64,000 nt of DNA from Mesorhizobium sp. WSM2240. Lineage in GTDB: Bacteria > Pseudomonadota > Alphaproteobacteria > Rhizobiales > Rhizobiaceae. The stretch is from NCBI RefSeq assembly GCF_040438645.1, contig NZ_CP159253.1, positions 1,736,001 to 1,800,000 of the forward strand. Reading direction: 5' to 3'. The notes under the pieces are model-generated. The model searched no databases and was not told the origin of the DNA. It was given only the letters and a program-made list of their open reading frames with translations. The position numbers and the translations under genes were made by a program. Of the stretch, positions 9,826 to 19,022 are shown one piece after another. Position 1 is the first letter of the stretch, and every line of letters begins with the position of its first letter.

Positions 9826-10545
9826 ATGGCAGCGTATCGACGCTGGCTGTATGCCGCCGGGGCAGGACTGGCGCTGATCGCGGCGATCGCGTTCGGCTGG
9901 GACCTTGTCGGCCAGGGCGGCGTCGGGCAGATGGCTGAGCCGGCTGGCGTCCGCGCTGGAGGCGACGTGCCGGTCGGGACTGGTTTCGACTTCTACGTTC
10001 TGTCTCTCTCGTGGTCGCCTAGCTATTGCGAGGCGGAGGGAGAGGACGCCAATCGCCAGCAATGCCAGTCCGCGAGGCCCTATGCCTTCGTGGTGCACGG
10101 ACTGTGGCCGCAATTCGAACGCGGCTATCCCGAAAATTGCCGGACGGACGAGGACAGCGTCGACAATGCGACGCTACGCACGCTCTACGACATCATGCCG
10201 TCGGCCGGCCTGATCCGGCATCAGTGGCGCAAACATGGCAGTTGTGCCGGACTTTCGCAGGACGATTATTTCGACGTGCTGCGCGCCGCCCGCGGGACGA
10301 TCGCTATTCCCGCGGAATTCAACCGGCTCGATGCCCACAGAACGCTCGATCCGGACGACGCCGAGCGCGCCTTCCTCGGCGCCAATCCGGGGCTCGCCGG
10401 GGAAGGGATTGCCGTGACCTGCGACAGGCGTTTCTTGCGCGAGGTGCGCCTTTGCCTGACCAAGGATCTGGCGTTCCGCTCCTGCCCGGAGGTCGACCGC
10501 CGCGCCTGCCGGCTCGATAGGGTCGTGATGCCGCCGGTACGCTGA
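9826..10545 (+). CDS. Secreted ribonuclease T2 family protein
   Basis: This endoribonuclease family cleaves single-stranded RNA through 2',3'-cyclic intermediates in the periplasm or outside the cell. Both active-site blocks are intact: CAS-I FVVHGLWPQ (His91) and CAS-II HQWRKHGSC (His132, Lys136, His137). Cysteines flank both blocks as in other T2 enzymes. An N-terminal hydrophobic segment (residues 6-25) acts as signal or anchor. The length of 239 residues is normal. It has no obvious operon partner. Confidence 0.93.
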   Translation: MAAYRRWLYAAGAGLALIAAIAFGWDLVGQGGVGQMAEPAGVRAGGDVPVGTGFDFYVLSLSWSPSYCEAEGEDANRQQCQSARPYAFVVHGLWPQFERGYPENCRTDEDSVDNATLRTLYDIMPSAGLIRHQWRKHGSCAGLSQDDYFDVLRAARGTIAIPAEFNRLDAHRTLDPDDAERAFLGANPGLAGEGIAVTCDRRFLREVRLCLTKDLAFRSCPEVDRRACRLDRVVMPPVR

Positions 10546-10613
10546 GATTCATGTCATGCCGGCCTGCAAACGGCAGTAGCCGGGCAGGTTCAGTGAATCG
10601 CGCCTCACCCTTA

Positions 10614-10643
10614 CCCTCTCCCCGTGAAGAACGGGGGGAGGGG
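10614..10643. terminator. GC-rich hairpin, possible intergenic repeat or terminator
   Basis: The sequence CCCTCTCCCCGT, a short GAAG-type loop and ACGGGGGGAGGG form a strong stem of about 12 bp with one G-T pair. It lies between the convergent RNase T2 gene and the acyl-CoA-dehydrogenase-like gene, so it could stop transcription from either side. No good T-tract follows on the plus strand. Similar CCCTCTCCCCGT hairpins are common intergenic repeats in rhizobia. Confidence 0.45.
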
Positions 10644-10745
10644 GTCGCCAGCGTTGCGGCCATCTTCTTGTAATACACGAGGACAGGGTGCCGGCAGGCG
10701 GATGAGGACGAATCGAACCGCTCCATCGCATACTGCCGACCCACC

Positions 10746-11918
10746 TCAGAAGATGTTCGCAGTCGGCAGGCCGAGCGCCGTCGCCCCGGCATATTCCGCC
10801 TGCGGTCCGGACTGGAGCGGGTGGTAGCGCGCGCCCTGTATGTCGCGAAAACGCCGCTCCAGGCCCTGGCTGCGGTAGAACCCGGCGCCGCCGGCGAGTT
10901 CCATTGCCAATTCGACGGCCTCTATCGCATGGCGGGCGACCAGAGTGCGGCCGATCATCGACTCATTGATCGAGTCCGCCGATGGCGCATTGCGCTCGGC
11001 GACTTCGATCATGTGCCGCTGCGCAAGCTGGGCGGCTCGCAGGGCGGTATCCATCCGGCCGGCGAGTTCCGTGGCATGGCGGGCGGCTGGTCTCTTCTTA
11101 GCCAGTTCGACCGCTATGTCGCGGGCGCTTTCGGCCACGCCGAGATAGACCGAATAGATCAGCGGGAAGGCGATGGTTGCGATTATCTGGAACAGCGGGT
11201 GCCATTCGCCGCTGCGCCGCGTGACGGCGACGCTCGCATCGGGAACGAACAGTCCCTCGATCAGTACGTCGTTCGACCCGGTTCCGCGCATGCCGAGCGT
11301 GCGCCAGGTATCGGCGATCTTTACTTCCGGCGCCTTCATCGAGACAGGGAAATGGATGACCATGTCCGGCTCGCCCTCCGACCGCACGATCGCGCTCGTC
11401 ATCAGGAGGTCGCCCGCTTCAGCGCCGGAGGTGAATACCTTCCGCGCCGAGATCCGGTAGCCGCCATCGACCTTGACGGCCTGTCCCGAGCCGGAAATCC
11501 AGTCGGAACCGCCGCTCGACAGAAGAACGAGGCGTTCGCTGGCGACCCGTTTCAAAAGCGGTTCAACGGCGGCAACTTTTTGATGACGCCACCGCCATGC
11601 CGGAATGGCGACCTGGTGCGTGTGCATGGAGAAGGCGAGGGCGGTCGAGCCGCAGTGGCGCGCCAGTTCGCGCAGCATGGCCGCGAGTTCCGCGACTTCC
11701 GCGCCGCCGCCGCCGAGTTCGCGCGGCACCGCTGCCTCGACGAGGCCGGCTTGCTTGAGAGATTTGTAGTTCTCCGCGACGAAGCGATCATTCTCGTCCG
11801 CATCGGCGGCGCGAGCGGTAAGTTGCGGGCCGAGAGAGCGGGCGATTGCGACAAAGTCGGTGGGGGCCAGTTCTACCTGCTCGGTCGGCATGGCGACAGC
11901 AAGTCCTGTGGTGCTCAT
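10746..11918 (-). CDS. Acyl-CoA dehydrogenase-fold flavoprotein
   Basis: The 390-residue product has the three-domain acyl-CoA dehydrogenase layout. An N-terminal helical domain (about 20-130) is followed by the middle beta-domain with the FAD-contact segment 'YRISARKVFTSGAEAGDLLMTSAIV' and 'TWRTLGMRGTGSNDVLIEGLFVPD', then the C-terminal helical domain. The C-terminal 'FRDIQGARYHPLQSGPQAEYAG' resembles the flavin-dependent monooxygenase or desulfurisation branch (DszC/SfnB-like) as much as true dehydrogenases. The substrate is therefore not assignable. The start follows AGGAGG. It is divergent from an HxlR regulator that probably controls it. Confidence 0.85.
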   Translation of the reverse strand: MSTTGLAVAMPTEQVELAPTDFVAIARSLGPQLTARAADADENDRFVAENYKSLKQAGLVEAAVPRELGGGGAEVAELAAMLRELARHCGSTALAFSMHTHQVAIPAWRWRHQKVAAVEPLLKRVASERLVLLSSGGSDWISGSGQAVKVDGGYRISARKVFTSGAEAGDLLMTSAIVRSEGEPDMVIHFPVSMKAPEVKIADTWRTLGMRGTGSNDVLIEGLFVPDASVAVTRRSGEWHPLFQIIATIAFPLIYSVYLGVAESARDIAVELAKKRPAARHATELAGRMDTALRAAQLAQRHMIEVAERNAPSADSINESMIGRTLVARHAIEAVELAMELAGGAGFYRSQGLERRFRDIQGARYHPLQSGPQAEYAGATALGLPTANIF

Positions 11919-11970
11919 GGTTTTATTCCTCCTTGATTGTATTTTCAGACACCGCGGAAGAATTGCGCCG

Positions 11971-11999
11971 GGACAACATCCTGTCCAGTTCAGGAACTG
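11971..11999. promoter_or_regulatory. Inverted repeats between the flavoprotein and HxlR genes: candidate operator
   Basis: A perfect dyad CAGTTC-AG-GAACTG lies at 11986-11999 and touches a second one, GGACA-N6-TGTCC, at 11971-11986. Both are in the short divergent region that must contain the promoters of the flavoprotein gene and the regulator gene. HxlR proteins are dimeric winged-helix regulators that bind short dyads, so these are the best operator candidates. The assignment is by position only. Confidence 0.5.
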
Positions 12000-12110
12000 T
12001 ATCGCCATGCAACCCATGGAGGAGAGGGCATTGCGATACTGCGAGTCAACTTGGCAGGAGCGCTGCCGAGGCGTATCCTCGACATGAAAAATTGGTTTCC
12101 GGGGAACAGC

Positions 12111-12833
12111 ATGGAAGAGCGAGGCGGATATGGACAGTTCTGTCCCGTAGCAATGGCCGCCGAAATACTGTGCACGCGGTGGACGACGTTGATAGTTCGC
12201 GAACTGCTGTGCGGCACGACGCGCTTTAATGATTTGAGGCGCGGCGTTCCCCGCATGTCCCCGTCCCTGCTGTCCAAGCGATTGAAAGAACTCGAGAAAG
12301 CCGGCGTCATCGCGACTGCGCGTAGTGCCGGCGGATCAGTCGAATACCGCCTGACGGCGGCCGGCGAGGAGCTTGGCCCGATCGTGATGGCGATGGGATT
12401 CTGGGGCCAGCGCTGGGTTGAATCGACCCTGTCTCTGAAGAACCTCGACCCGTCCCTGCTGATGTGGGACATGCGGCGCAAGCTCAATCCCCAGCCTTTG
12501 CCGCCCGGGCGGTGTACGATTCAATTTCAATACCCCGAATTGCCGCCGGCGCGACAAAACTGGTGGTTGGTCATCGAGGATGGGAGCGTCGATCTTTGCG
12601 GCTTCGACCCGGGCTACGAACTGAACCTCCTGGTCAGGAGCTCGCTGAAGGTCATGACCGCGATATGGATGGGCCTGACCGTCGTTCGCACGGAGATCGA
12701 GGCCGGACGCCTCGAACTGGACGGCGATCCGTCGATCGCAAATTCCATGCAGCGATGGCTCGGCCTTAGTCCTTTCGCCGCCGAGAGCCGGCGAGTTCCT
12801 GATCCGACCGGCAAATTTTCAGAACTGGCCTAG
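12111..12833 (+). CDS. HxlR-family winged-helix transcriptional regulator with C-terminal extension
   Basis: The N-terminal 110 residues are a typical HxlR domain: CPVAMAAEILCTRWTTLIVRELLCGTTRFNDLRRGVP and 'MSPSLLSKRLKELEKAGVI' give the wing-helix core. A further 120 residues after the domain are longer than a minimal HxlR protein and could be a small-molecule-binding (SCP2-like) domain, which I cannot confirm. I prefer the ATG at 12111, preceded by GGGGAA, to the ATG at 12084, which lacks a ribosome binding site. It is divergent from the flavoprotein gene. Confidence 0.85.
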   Translation: MEERGGYGQFCPVAMAAEILCTRWTTLIVRELLCGTTRFNDLRRGVPRMSPSLLSKRLKELEKAGVIATARSAGGSVEYRLTAAGEELGPIVMAMGFWGQRWVESTLSLKNLDPSLLMWDMRRKLNPQPLPPGRCTIQFQYPELPPARQNWWLVIEDGSVDLCGFDPGYELNLLVRSSLKVMTAIWMGLTVVRTEIEAGRLELDGDPSIANSMQRWLGLSPFAAESRRVPDPTGKFSELA

Positions 12834-12917
12834 CAAATCCCGAGCGTATGAACGCTGTTAGCCGTTGCCTCCGGCCTTACGCGGCAATAGCGTTGCGCCG
12901 CAACGTCAGGAGCCAGC

Positions 12918-13514
12918 ATGCCAAAGATCCTCTATTCGCCCACTTCCCCCTACAGCGCCAAGGTACGCATGGCCGCGGCCTATGCCGGCATTCCGCTGGA
13001 AATGGTAGTGGTCGACGCGAATTCGCAGGCGCCGGAACTGACCGGCCCCAATCCGCTGGGCAAGATCCCGACGCTGGTGACCGACGAAGGGCAGGGGATT
13101 TACGACAGCCGGACGATCACCCAGTATCTGAACCGCCTGTCCGGCAGTGCGCTGTTTCCGCGCAATCCTACCAAGCGGCTGGAGGCCGAAATGCTGGAGG
13201 CCCTGGCAGACGGCGTCTGCGACTGCCTGCTCGCCCACGTCTATGAGCGGCGCATGCGGCCGGCCGAGAAGGTGCACCAGCCGTGGCTCGACCTGCAATG
13301 GTCGAAGGCGATGCGGGCTTTCGATCTCCTGAACGCCAACCCGCCGAAGCTGCCCAAAAAGATCACCGCCGGCCATATCGCACTGCGCGCCTGCCTCGGC
13401 TACATCGACCTTCGCTTTCCCGGACAGTGGGAGAAGGGCCGCGCCAGGCTGAAACGCTGGGCGGCGCGCTTCGACGAGAAATTTCCAGAGTTGAAGCAAT
13501 ACGTCCCGGCTTGA
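12918..13514 (+). CDS. Glutathione S-transferase family protein
   Basis: The 198-residue product has a thioredoxin-like N-terminal domain with the 'YSPTSPYSAKVRMAAAYAGI' active-site region and 'GKIPTLVTDEGQGIYDSRTITQYL', in which cis-Pro (IPT) and the DSR(ES-like) glutathione contacts are visible. An all-helical C-terminal domain follows from about residue 85. The substrate is unknown; such proteins in rhizobia act in detoxification or stringent-starvation-like roles. It is monocistronic and ends just before a strong bidirectional terminator. Confidence 0.9.
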   Translation: MPKILYSPTSPYSAKVRMAAAYAGIPLEMVVVDANSQAPELTGPNPLGKIPTLVTDEGQGIYDSRTITQYLNRLSGSALFPRNPTKRLEAEMLEALADGVCDCLLAHVYERRMRPAEKVHQPWLDLQWSKAMRAFDLLNANPPKLPKKITAGHIALRACLGYIDLRFPGQWEKGRARLKRWAARFDEKFPELKQYVPA

Positions 13515-13532
13515 CCTTTCGGGAGCTGACAC

Positions 13533-13566
13533 AAAAACCGGGCGTCGAAACGCCCGGTTTTTCTTT
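13533..13566. terminator. Bidirectional Rho-independent terminator
   Basis: A perfect stem CCGGGCGT/ACGCCCGG with a CGAA loop is flanked by AAAAA on the left and TTTTT on the right. It can therefore terminate both the rightward GST gene and the leftward porin gene, which converge here. Confidence 0.9.
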
Positions 13567-13583
13567 GAACGATTTTACGCCGA

Positions 13584-14249
13584 TCAGAACTTCATGCCGA
13601 CGCCGAAGGTGATGCGGTGATCCTTGGCATCGACATCGCCCGAACCGCCGGCTGTGGTGAACTCTTCACTGCCGTAATCCGTATAGCGATACTCGACGCG
13701 GCCGAACACCTGCTCCGTGATCTTGACGTCGGTGCCGACGCCGGCCGTCCAGCCGACCATGGTGTTGTCATCGGAGACGCCGCCTTCGGTGACTTCCATC
13801 TGCTTCGCGGCGCCACCGGCGGTGGTGTAGAGCAGAACGTCCGGGGTCACGACATAGCCGAGACGGGCGCGCAGCGAGCCCTCGACGCCGGATTCGACTT
13901 CGGTGCCGGCATTGTCGCCCTTGACGCCGCTGTAGCCGATATCGGCTTCAACGCCAGCCACGATGCCGCCGGTTTCCCAATTGTAGCCGGCGAAAGCGCC
14001 GCCGACGAAGCCGTCGGTGTCGATGTTGTTGTCGAACGACTCATCTTCGGATTCGCCGCCGAAGGCGTAGCCGGCGCTGAGACCGGCATAGGGGCCAGCC
14101 CAGGAAGCCACCGGCAGTTCCTCGATCGGCGCCGGTGCAGGCGGCTCTTCCATGATGACGTCGGCGGCGTTTGCCGCATTCACGCCCATGACGGCGATGA
14201 GCCCCAAAGCGGTGGCAGTCGGCCACGCGAGATTCAGTATGCTTTTCAT
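13584..14249 (-). CDS. Outer-membrane beta-barrel protein (Omp25/Omp31-like)
   Basis: The 221-residue product has a signal peptide (cleavage after VNAANAA), a short acidic/Pro-rich linker and an eight-stranded barrel. It has the usual rhizobial pattern 'WAGPYAGLSAGYAFGG', alternating aromatic strands, and a C-terminal phenylalanine (GVGMKF) for BAM recognition. Related Brucella and rhizobial proteins are abundant porin-like surface proteins. It is monocistronic, with its own upstream region and a strong terminator. Confidence 0.9.
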   Translation of the reverse strand: MKSILNLAWPTATALGLIAVMGVNAANAADVIMEEPPAPAPIEELPVASWAGPYAGLSAGYAFGGESEDESFDNNIDTDGFVGGAFAGYNWETGGIVAGVEADIGYSGVKGDNAGTEVESGVEGSLRARLGYVVTPDVLLYTTAGGAAKQMEVTEGGVSDDNTMVGWTAGVGTDVKITEQVFGRVEYRYTDYGSEEFTTAGGSGDVDAKDHRITFGVGMKF

Positions 14250-14641
14250 TTTTTACTCCTTGCCACAGCGCACTCACGACAGACTGTGGTTTTCGTTCGA
14301 TAGGAGCCCCTGCCCGCGGGGAGGATAAACGGGCTCGGCGCCTCACCGTCCGAATTTCGGGACCAAATACGGCTGGAGCTTACCAAAAATCGGGTCATTC
14401 CCTGGCGCCAATGAGGCAGAACCATGGCGTTGCACATGCGCAACAAGCCTGTCAGGAGCTTTGCCGGCGCGGGCCGAAACCCCGCTTGGTGCAAGGCGTC
14501 CCGGCCCCTATATTGCGGGCATGCAACTCTCGCCTTTGCGGCTCACGGCAGCGAGGCATAGGCCTGTCGCCACATTGCCGTCAAAAGAACGAACCGCAGT
14601 TTAACGAAACCGCCGCCGGGCATCGCATCGGGATCTCGACA
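14250..14641. promoter_or_regulatory. Divergent intergenic region, porin gene / SDR gene
   Basis: This 392-bp region separates the leftward barrel-protein gene from the rightward SDR gene and should contain both promoters. An AGGAG-type ribosome binding site for the barrel gene sits at about 14255-14262. Open frames crossing the region have no homology I recognise, and I see no strong dyad or RNA gene. Confidence 0.35.
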
Positions 14642-15406
14642 ATGGCGCAAGCCCGAAACACAGCATTGGTGACCGGCGGGGCCAAACGCATCGGCAAGGC
14701 GATCGTGGAAGATCTTGCGGCACATGGGTTTGCCGTGGCTATCCACTGCAACCGTTCGCGAGCGGAAGCCGAGGCCTTGGCCCGCGCGGTTCGTGACGGA
14801 GGCGGTCGCGCCGAAGTGGTCGCGGCTGACCTGACAGATATGGCGGCGGCTGGCGGATTGCTCGAAACGGCCGAACGCGCCGTCGGGCCGGTGTCGCTGC
14901 TCGTCAACAACGCGTCGGTTTTCGAGGATGATTCGGTGACGGATCCCGACTGGGGTGCCTGGGACCGGCATTTCGCCGTGCACGTCAAGGCGCCGGCGCT
15001 GCTGGCCGGGCGGTTTGCCGCCGCACTCCCCGATGGCGAGGAGGGATTGATCGTCAACATCATCGACCAACGCGTCTGGAAGCCGACGCCGCACTATTTC
15101 TCCTATGCGCTGTCGAAATCGGCCCTGTGGGCCGCCACGCGGACGATGGCGCAGGCGCTGGCGCCGCGGATCCGCGTCAATGCCATCGGGCCTGGGCCGA
15201 CGCTCGCCAGCGTCCGGCAGGCGCCCGGCGACCTGGACGCCCAGATCGAAGGCCTGATTCTCGGGCGTGGGCCGCAGCTTTCGGAATTCGGCGTGACGAT
15301 CCGCTATCTCTGGGAGGCGCGCTCGGTGACAGGCCAGATGATCGCTATAGATGGCGGCCAGCATCTTGCATGGCAGACGCCCGATGTGACAGGCATGGCG
15401 GAATGA
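14642..15406 (+). CDS. Short-chain dehydrogenase/reductase, pteridine-reductase-like
   Basis: The 254-residue product is a classical SDR. It has the NAD(P) motif TGGAKRIG, the NNAS motif, and the catalytic Tyr and Lys in '[11 protein letters not shown]'. The C terminus ([16 protein letters not shown]) is standard. The TGGAKRIG form and the Asn/Arg residues after strand 2 ([11 protein letters not shown]) resemble NADPH-dependent FolM/pteridine reductases, so a role in pterin or folate metabolism is possible but not shown. Its stop overlaps the uvrC start (ATGA). Confidence 0.85.
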   Translation: MAQARNTALVTGGAKRIGKAIVEDLAAHGFAVAIHCNRSRAEAEALARAVRDGGGRAEVVAADLTDMAAAGGLLETAERAVGPVSLLVNNASVFEDDSVTDPDWGAWDRHFAVHVKAPALLAGRFAAALPDGEEGLIVNIIDQRVWKPTPHYFSYALSKSALWAATRTMAQALAPRIRVNAIGPGPTLASVRQAPGDLDAQIEGLILGRGPQLSEFGVTIRYLWEARSVTGQMIAIDGGQHLAWQTPDVTGMAE

Positions 15407-17481
15407 CGGTCAAGGACGACACGATGAAGCGGCCGCCGATACCGCGCGGCGACAAGGCAGGCGGCGACATAGCCGGCTATATGCCCGGCCATGACGTCGA
15501 GGACGACGAGCCGGCAGTCGAGGCGTCGCCCCTTGCCGGACCGGACGTGCCGTTCACCGCGATAGACTGGAGCGCGCATGCCGGCGATGCCGACGGCATG
15601 GTCGGCGCGGAGGTCATCCAGACGCTGGTCAAGCGCCTGCCTAATGCGCCTGGCGTCTACCGGATGATGAACGCGGCCGGCGACGTTCTCTATGTCGGCA
15701 AGGCGCGCAGCCTGAAGAAGCGGGTGACCAATTACGCGCAGGGCCGGTTCCACACCAACCGCATCGGCCGGATGGTACGCGAGACCGCGACGATGGAATT
15801 CGTCGTGACCCGCACTGAGGTCGAGGCGCTGCTGCTCGAAGCCAATCTTATCAAGCGCTTACGGCCGCGCTTCAATGTGCTTCTGCGCGACGATAAATCG
15901 TTTCCCTATATCATGCTGACCGGCGATCATCCTTCGCCCGGCATTTTCAAGCACCGGGGGGCGCGCTCGCGCAAGGGCGACTATTTCGGGCCGTTCGCCT
16001 CGGCAGGCGCGGTCGGGCGCACCATCAATTCGCTGCAGCGGGCGTTCCTTTTGCGCACCTGCACCGATTCGGTGTTTGAGAGCCGCACGCGGCCCTGCCT
16101 GCTCTACCAGATCAAGCGCTGCTCAGGTCCGTGCACGGGCGAGATCTCCGCGGCCGAGTACGGCGAACTGGTTTCGGAGGCGAAGGATTTCCTGTCGGGC
16201 CGCAGCCAGAAGGTGAAGACCGAGATTTCGGCGGCCATGCAGGAGGCAGCCGAAGACCTCGATTTCGAGCGTGCCGCGATCTACCGCGACCGGCTGGCGG
16301 CGCTGTCGCATGTGCAGAGCCATCAGGGCATCAACCCGCAATCGATCGAGGAAGCCGATGTGTTTGCCATCCACCAGGAAGGCGGACAGGTCTGCATCCA
16401 GGTATTCTTCTTCCGCACCGGCCAGAACTGGGGCAATCGCGCCTATTTCCCGAAAGCCGATCCGGCGCTTGAGGGAGCGGAAGTGCTCGGCTCATTCCTG
16501 GCTCAGTTCTATGACGACAAGCCGTGCCCGCGCTTGATCCTGCTGTCGCATGCGGTCGAGGACCAGGAATTGCTGTCGGCGGCGCTGGCGACCCGCGCGG
16601 GCCACAAGGTCACCGTCACCGTTCCGCAGCGCGGCGAAAAGAAGGATCTCGTCGACCACGCCGTCCAGAACGCCCGCGAGGCGCTAGGGCGCAGGCTCGC
16701 CGAGACCTCGACGCAAGGGCGACTTCTGGCCGGAATGGCGGAGACGTTCGGGCTGGAAAAGCCGCCGGTGCGCATCGAGGTTTACGACAACTCGCATATC
16801 ATGGGCACGAATGCCGTAGGCGCCATGATCGTGGCCGGGCCGGAAGGCTTCGTGAAGAACCAGTACCGCAAGTTCAACATCCGCTCGACCGAGATCACGC
16901 CGGGCGACGATTTCGGCATGATGCGCGAGGTGATGGAACGGCGCTTCTCGCGGCTTTTGAAGGAGCATGGCGAGAACAGTGATGCAACGGAAAACGAGGC
17001 GGACGAGGTCAACGGCTCCGGCTTCCCGGCCTGGCCCGACGTGATCCTGATCGATGGCGGGCAGGGGCAGATGACGGCGGTCCGTTCAATCCTGGAAAAT
17101 CTCGGCATCGCCGACCGGGTCCAGGCGATCGGCGTCGCCAAGGGCCAGGATCGCGACGCCGGCCGCGAGCGCTTCTTCGTCAAGGGACGCGAATCCTTCT
17201 CGCTGCCGGTCCGCGATCCGGTGCTCTATTTCGTCCAGCGCCTCCGCGACGAAGCGCACCGCTTCGCCCTCGGCTCGCACCGCGCCCGGCGCAAGAAGGA
17301 GATGGTGAAGAATCCGCTCGACGAGATCAGCGGCATCGGGCCGGGACGCAAGCGGGCGCTGCTCCTTCATTTCGGAACAGCCAAGGCGGTGAGCCGTGCC
17401 GCGGTGGAAGATCTGATGGCCGTCGACGGAATTTCGGAATCGATGGCAAAATTGGTCTACAATCACTTCCATGAAAATTGA
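15403..17481 (+). CDS. uvrC: Excinuclease ABC subunit C
   Basis: UvrC makes the dual incisions in nucleotide excision repair after UvrAB damage recognition. The 692-residue product has the N-terminal GIY-YIG nuclease ('[27 protein letters not shown]') from about residue 80. A UVR helical motif ('[20 protein letters not shown]'), the RNase H-like second nuclease ('[11 protein letters not shown]', '[11 protein letters not shown]') and C-terminal helix-hairpin-helix repeats ('[17 protein letters not shown]') follow. An extra 75-residue acidic N-terminal stretch is common in rhizobial UvrC. The start overlaps the SDR stop; ATG 15424 is an alternative. Confidence 0.96.
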   Translation: MTVKDDTMKRPPIPRGDKAGGDIAGYMPGHDVEDDEPAVEASPLAGPDVPFTAIDWSAHAGDADGMVGAEVIQTLVKRLPNAPGVYRMMNAAGDVLYVGKARSLKKRVTNYAQGRFHTNRIGRMVRETATMEFVVTRTEVEALLLEANLIKRLRPRFNVLLRDDKSFPYIMLTGDHPSPGIFKHRGARSRKGDYFGPFASAGAVGRTINSLQRAFLLRTCTDSVFESRTRPCLLYQIKRCSGPCTGEISAAEYGELVSEAKDFLSGRSQKVKTEISAAMQEAAEDLDFERAAIYRDRLAALSHVQSHQGINPQSIEEADVFAIHQEGGQVCIQVFFFRTGQNWGNRAYFPKADPALEGAEVLGSFLAQFYDDKPCPRLILLSHAVEDQELLSAALATRAGHKVTVTVPQRGEKKDLVDHAVQNAREALGRRLAETSTQGRLLAGMAETFGLEKPPVRIEVYDNSHIMGTNAVGAMIVAGPEGFVKNQYRKFNIRSTEITPGDDFGMMREVMERRFSRLLKEHGENSDATENEADEVNGSGFPAWPDVILIDGGQGQMTAVRSILENLGIADRVQAIGVAKGQDRDAGRERFFVKGRESFSLPVRDPVLYFVQRLRDEAHRFALGSHRARRKKEMVKNPLDEISGIGPGRKRALLLHFGTAKAVSRAAVEDLMAVDGISESMAKLVYNHFHEN

Positions 17482-17538
17482 CATAATTGCGCTGGCTCAT
17501 TGCTTTTCGATGATTGACCCCCCACGGAGGCATCTGAT

Positions 17539-18165
17539 TTGAGTATCTCTGGATCTGGAGAATTGCGGAAAGACATGGGCAAGCGGGCATTCAATCTTCC
17601 CAATATGCTGACGTATGCGCGAATTCTTGCCGTGCCGATGGTCGTGCTGTGCTTCTTTCTGGAAGGCCGGCTGCAGTCGAGCGAGTTCGCGCGCTGGACC
17701 GCGCTTGCCATTTTCATCGCCGCCAGCGTGACCGATTATCTCGACGGATATCTCGCCCGCGCCTGGCAGCAGACTTCGAATATCGGGCGCATGCTCGACC
17801 CGATCGCCGACAAGCTTCTGGTCGCGACCTGCCTGCTGCTGCTCGCCGCGGACACCGACAGGACGATCGCCGGCTGGTCGCTTTGGGCTGCGATCATCAT
17901 ACTGTGCCGCGAAATACTCGTGTCGGGCCTGCGCGAATACCTCGCCGCGCTGAAGGTAAGCGTGCCGGTGACGCAGCTCGCCAAATGGAAGACCGCGATC
18001 CAGATGGTCGCCATCGCGTTCCTGCTGCTCGGCCCGGCGGGCGACAAGATGGTCCCCTATTGGACGCAGATCGGCATATTCCTGCTCTGGGTCTCGGCCA
18101 TCGTGACGCTCTACACCGGCTATGACTATTTTCGCGCCGGCGCCAAGCATATCATGGACGAATGA
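17539..18165 (+). CDS. pgsA: CDP-diacylglycerol-glycerol-3-phosphate 3-phosphatidyltransferase
   Basis: PgsA makes phosphatidylglycerophosphate, the committed step to phosphatidylglycerol and cardiolipin, in the inner membrane. The 208-residue product carries the CDP-alcohol phosphotransferase motif in DYLDGYLARAWQQTSNIG with 'RMLDPIADK' (D..DG..AR.....G...D...D) at about residues 68-90, plus several membrane helices. I chose a TTG start because ACGGAGG lies 8 nt upstream; ATG 17575 (MGKRAFNLPN) is the alternative. The stop overlaps the moaD start. Confidence 0.93.
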   Translation: MSISGSGELRKDMGKRAFNLPNMLTYARILAVPMVVLCFFLEGRLQSSEFARWTALAIFIAASVTDYLDGYLARAWQQTSNIGRMLDPIADKLLVATCLLLLAADTDRTIAGWSLWAAIIILCREILVSGLREYLAALKVSVPVTQLAKWKTAIQMVAIAFLLLGPAGDKMVPYWTQIGIFLLWVSAIVTLYTGYDYFRAGAKHIMDE

Positions 18166-18428
18166 CAGAGCCCCTGACCAAACTCGTTTACTTCGCCTGG
18201 GTTCGGGAACGGATCGGCAAGCCCGAGGAAGAGGTTTCGCTGCCTCTAGCGGTCAAGACAGTGGCCGACCTCCTGCAGTGGTTGAAGGCGCGCGGCGAGG
18301 AATATGAAAACGCGCTGCAATATCCGGATGTGATCCGCGTCGCGATCGATCACGAGCATGTTGATCACCGAGAGAAAATCGCCGGCGCGCGTGAGATCGC
18401 GCTGTTTCCGCCGATGACCGGAGGCTGA
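18162..18428 (+). CDS. moaD: Molybdopterin synthase small subunit MoaD
   Basis: MoaD is the ubiquitin-like sulfur carrier that, with MoaE, converts cyclic pyranopterin monophosphate to molybdopterin. The 88-residue product ends in the required Gly-Gly (FPPMTGG), which is adenylated and thiocarboxylated. The beta-grasp pattern 'LVYFAWVRERIGKPEEEVSLP' is clear. It overlaps pgsA by 4 nt and is followed one base later by moaE. Confidence 0.95.
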   Translation: MTEPLTKLVYFAWVRERIGKPEEEVSLPLAVKTVADLLQWLKARGEEYENALQYPDVIRVAIDHEHVDHREKIAGAREIALFPPMTGG

Positions 18429-18429
18429 A

Positions 18430-18915
18430 ATGCCGGCCGGCGTCGCGCCCGTCGTTCGCATCCAGCGGGAAGATTTCGACGTCGCTGCCGAGATCGGCCG
18501 GCTGACCGAAGGGCGCGCCGATGTCGGCGCGGTCGTGACGTTCTCCGGCCTGTGCCGCGACGAGGCGGGCACGCTCGCCGCGCTCGAGCTCGAGCACTAT
18601 CCGGGCATGGCCGAAGCCGAGATCGCGCGCATCGCCGACGAGGCTCTGGGCCGCTGGCCGCTCATGGGCCTTATCGCAATCCACCGTTTCGGCAAGATCG
18701 CTCCCGGCGAAAACATCGTGCTCGTCGTGGCGGCGTCCGCGCACCGGCAGGCGGCATTCGAGGCGGCGTCCTTCCTGATGGACTATCTGAAGTCGCGCGC
18801 GCCTTTTTGGAAAAAGGAGCATCGCGCCGACGGATCCGAAGGCAATTGGGTCGACGCTAAGGAAGCCGACGACCAGGCTGCCGCACGCTGGAAAACTCAA
18901 AGAGATTTCGGCTAG
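18430..18915 (+). CDS. moaE: Molybdopterin synthase catalytic subunit MoaE
   Basis: MoaE is the catalytic half of molybdopterin synthase. The 161-residue product shows the family blocks 'GAVVTFSGLCRDE', 'LELEHYPGMAEAEI', 'HRFGKIAPGENIVLVVAASAHRQAAFEA' and the catalytic Lys pair in 'SRAPFWKKE'. It directly follows moaD. The pathway product would serve molybdoenzymes such as the oxidoreductase further along in this window. Confidence 0.95.
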   Translation: MPAGVAPVVRIQREDFDVAAEIGRLTEGRADVGAVVTFSGLCRDEAGTLAALELEHYPGMAEAEIARIADEALGRWPLMGLIAIHRFGKIAPGENIVLVVAASAHRQAAFEAASFLMDYLKSRAPFWKKEHRADGSEGNWVDAKEADDQAAARWKTQRDFG

Positions 18916-19022
18916 TGGCTGAAACCTGCCGTTAAGCATGCGTTTCGACTGTTTGCCGGTTTAGAGTTTTCTAAAGTTGTCCTAATTACCTTCGCTGGCG
19001 ACAAACCGCATCGCGAAGCAGA

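Noticed and set aside
10821..11936. Long plus-strand frame opposite the acyl-CoA dehydrogenase-like gene
   Set aside because: Mirror frame of a GC-rich gene; no recognisable domain.
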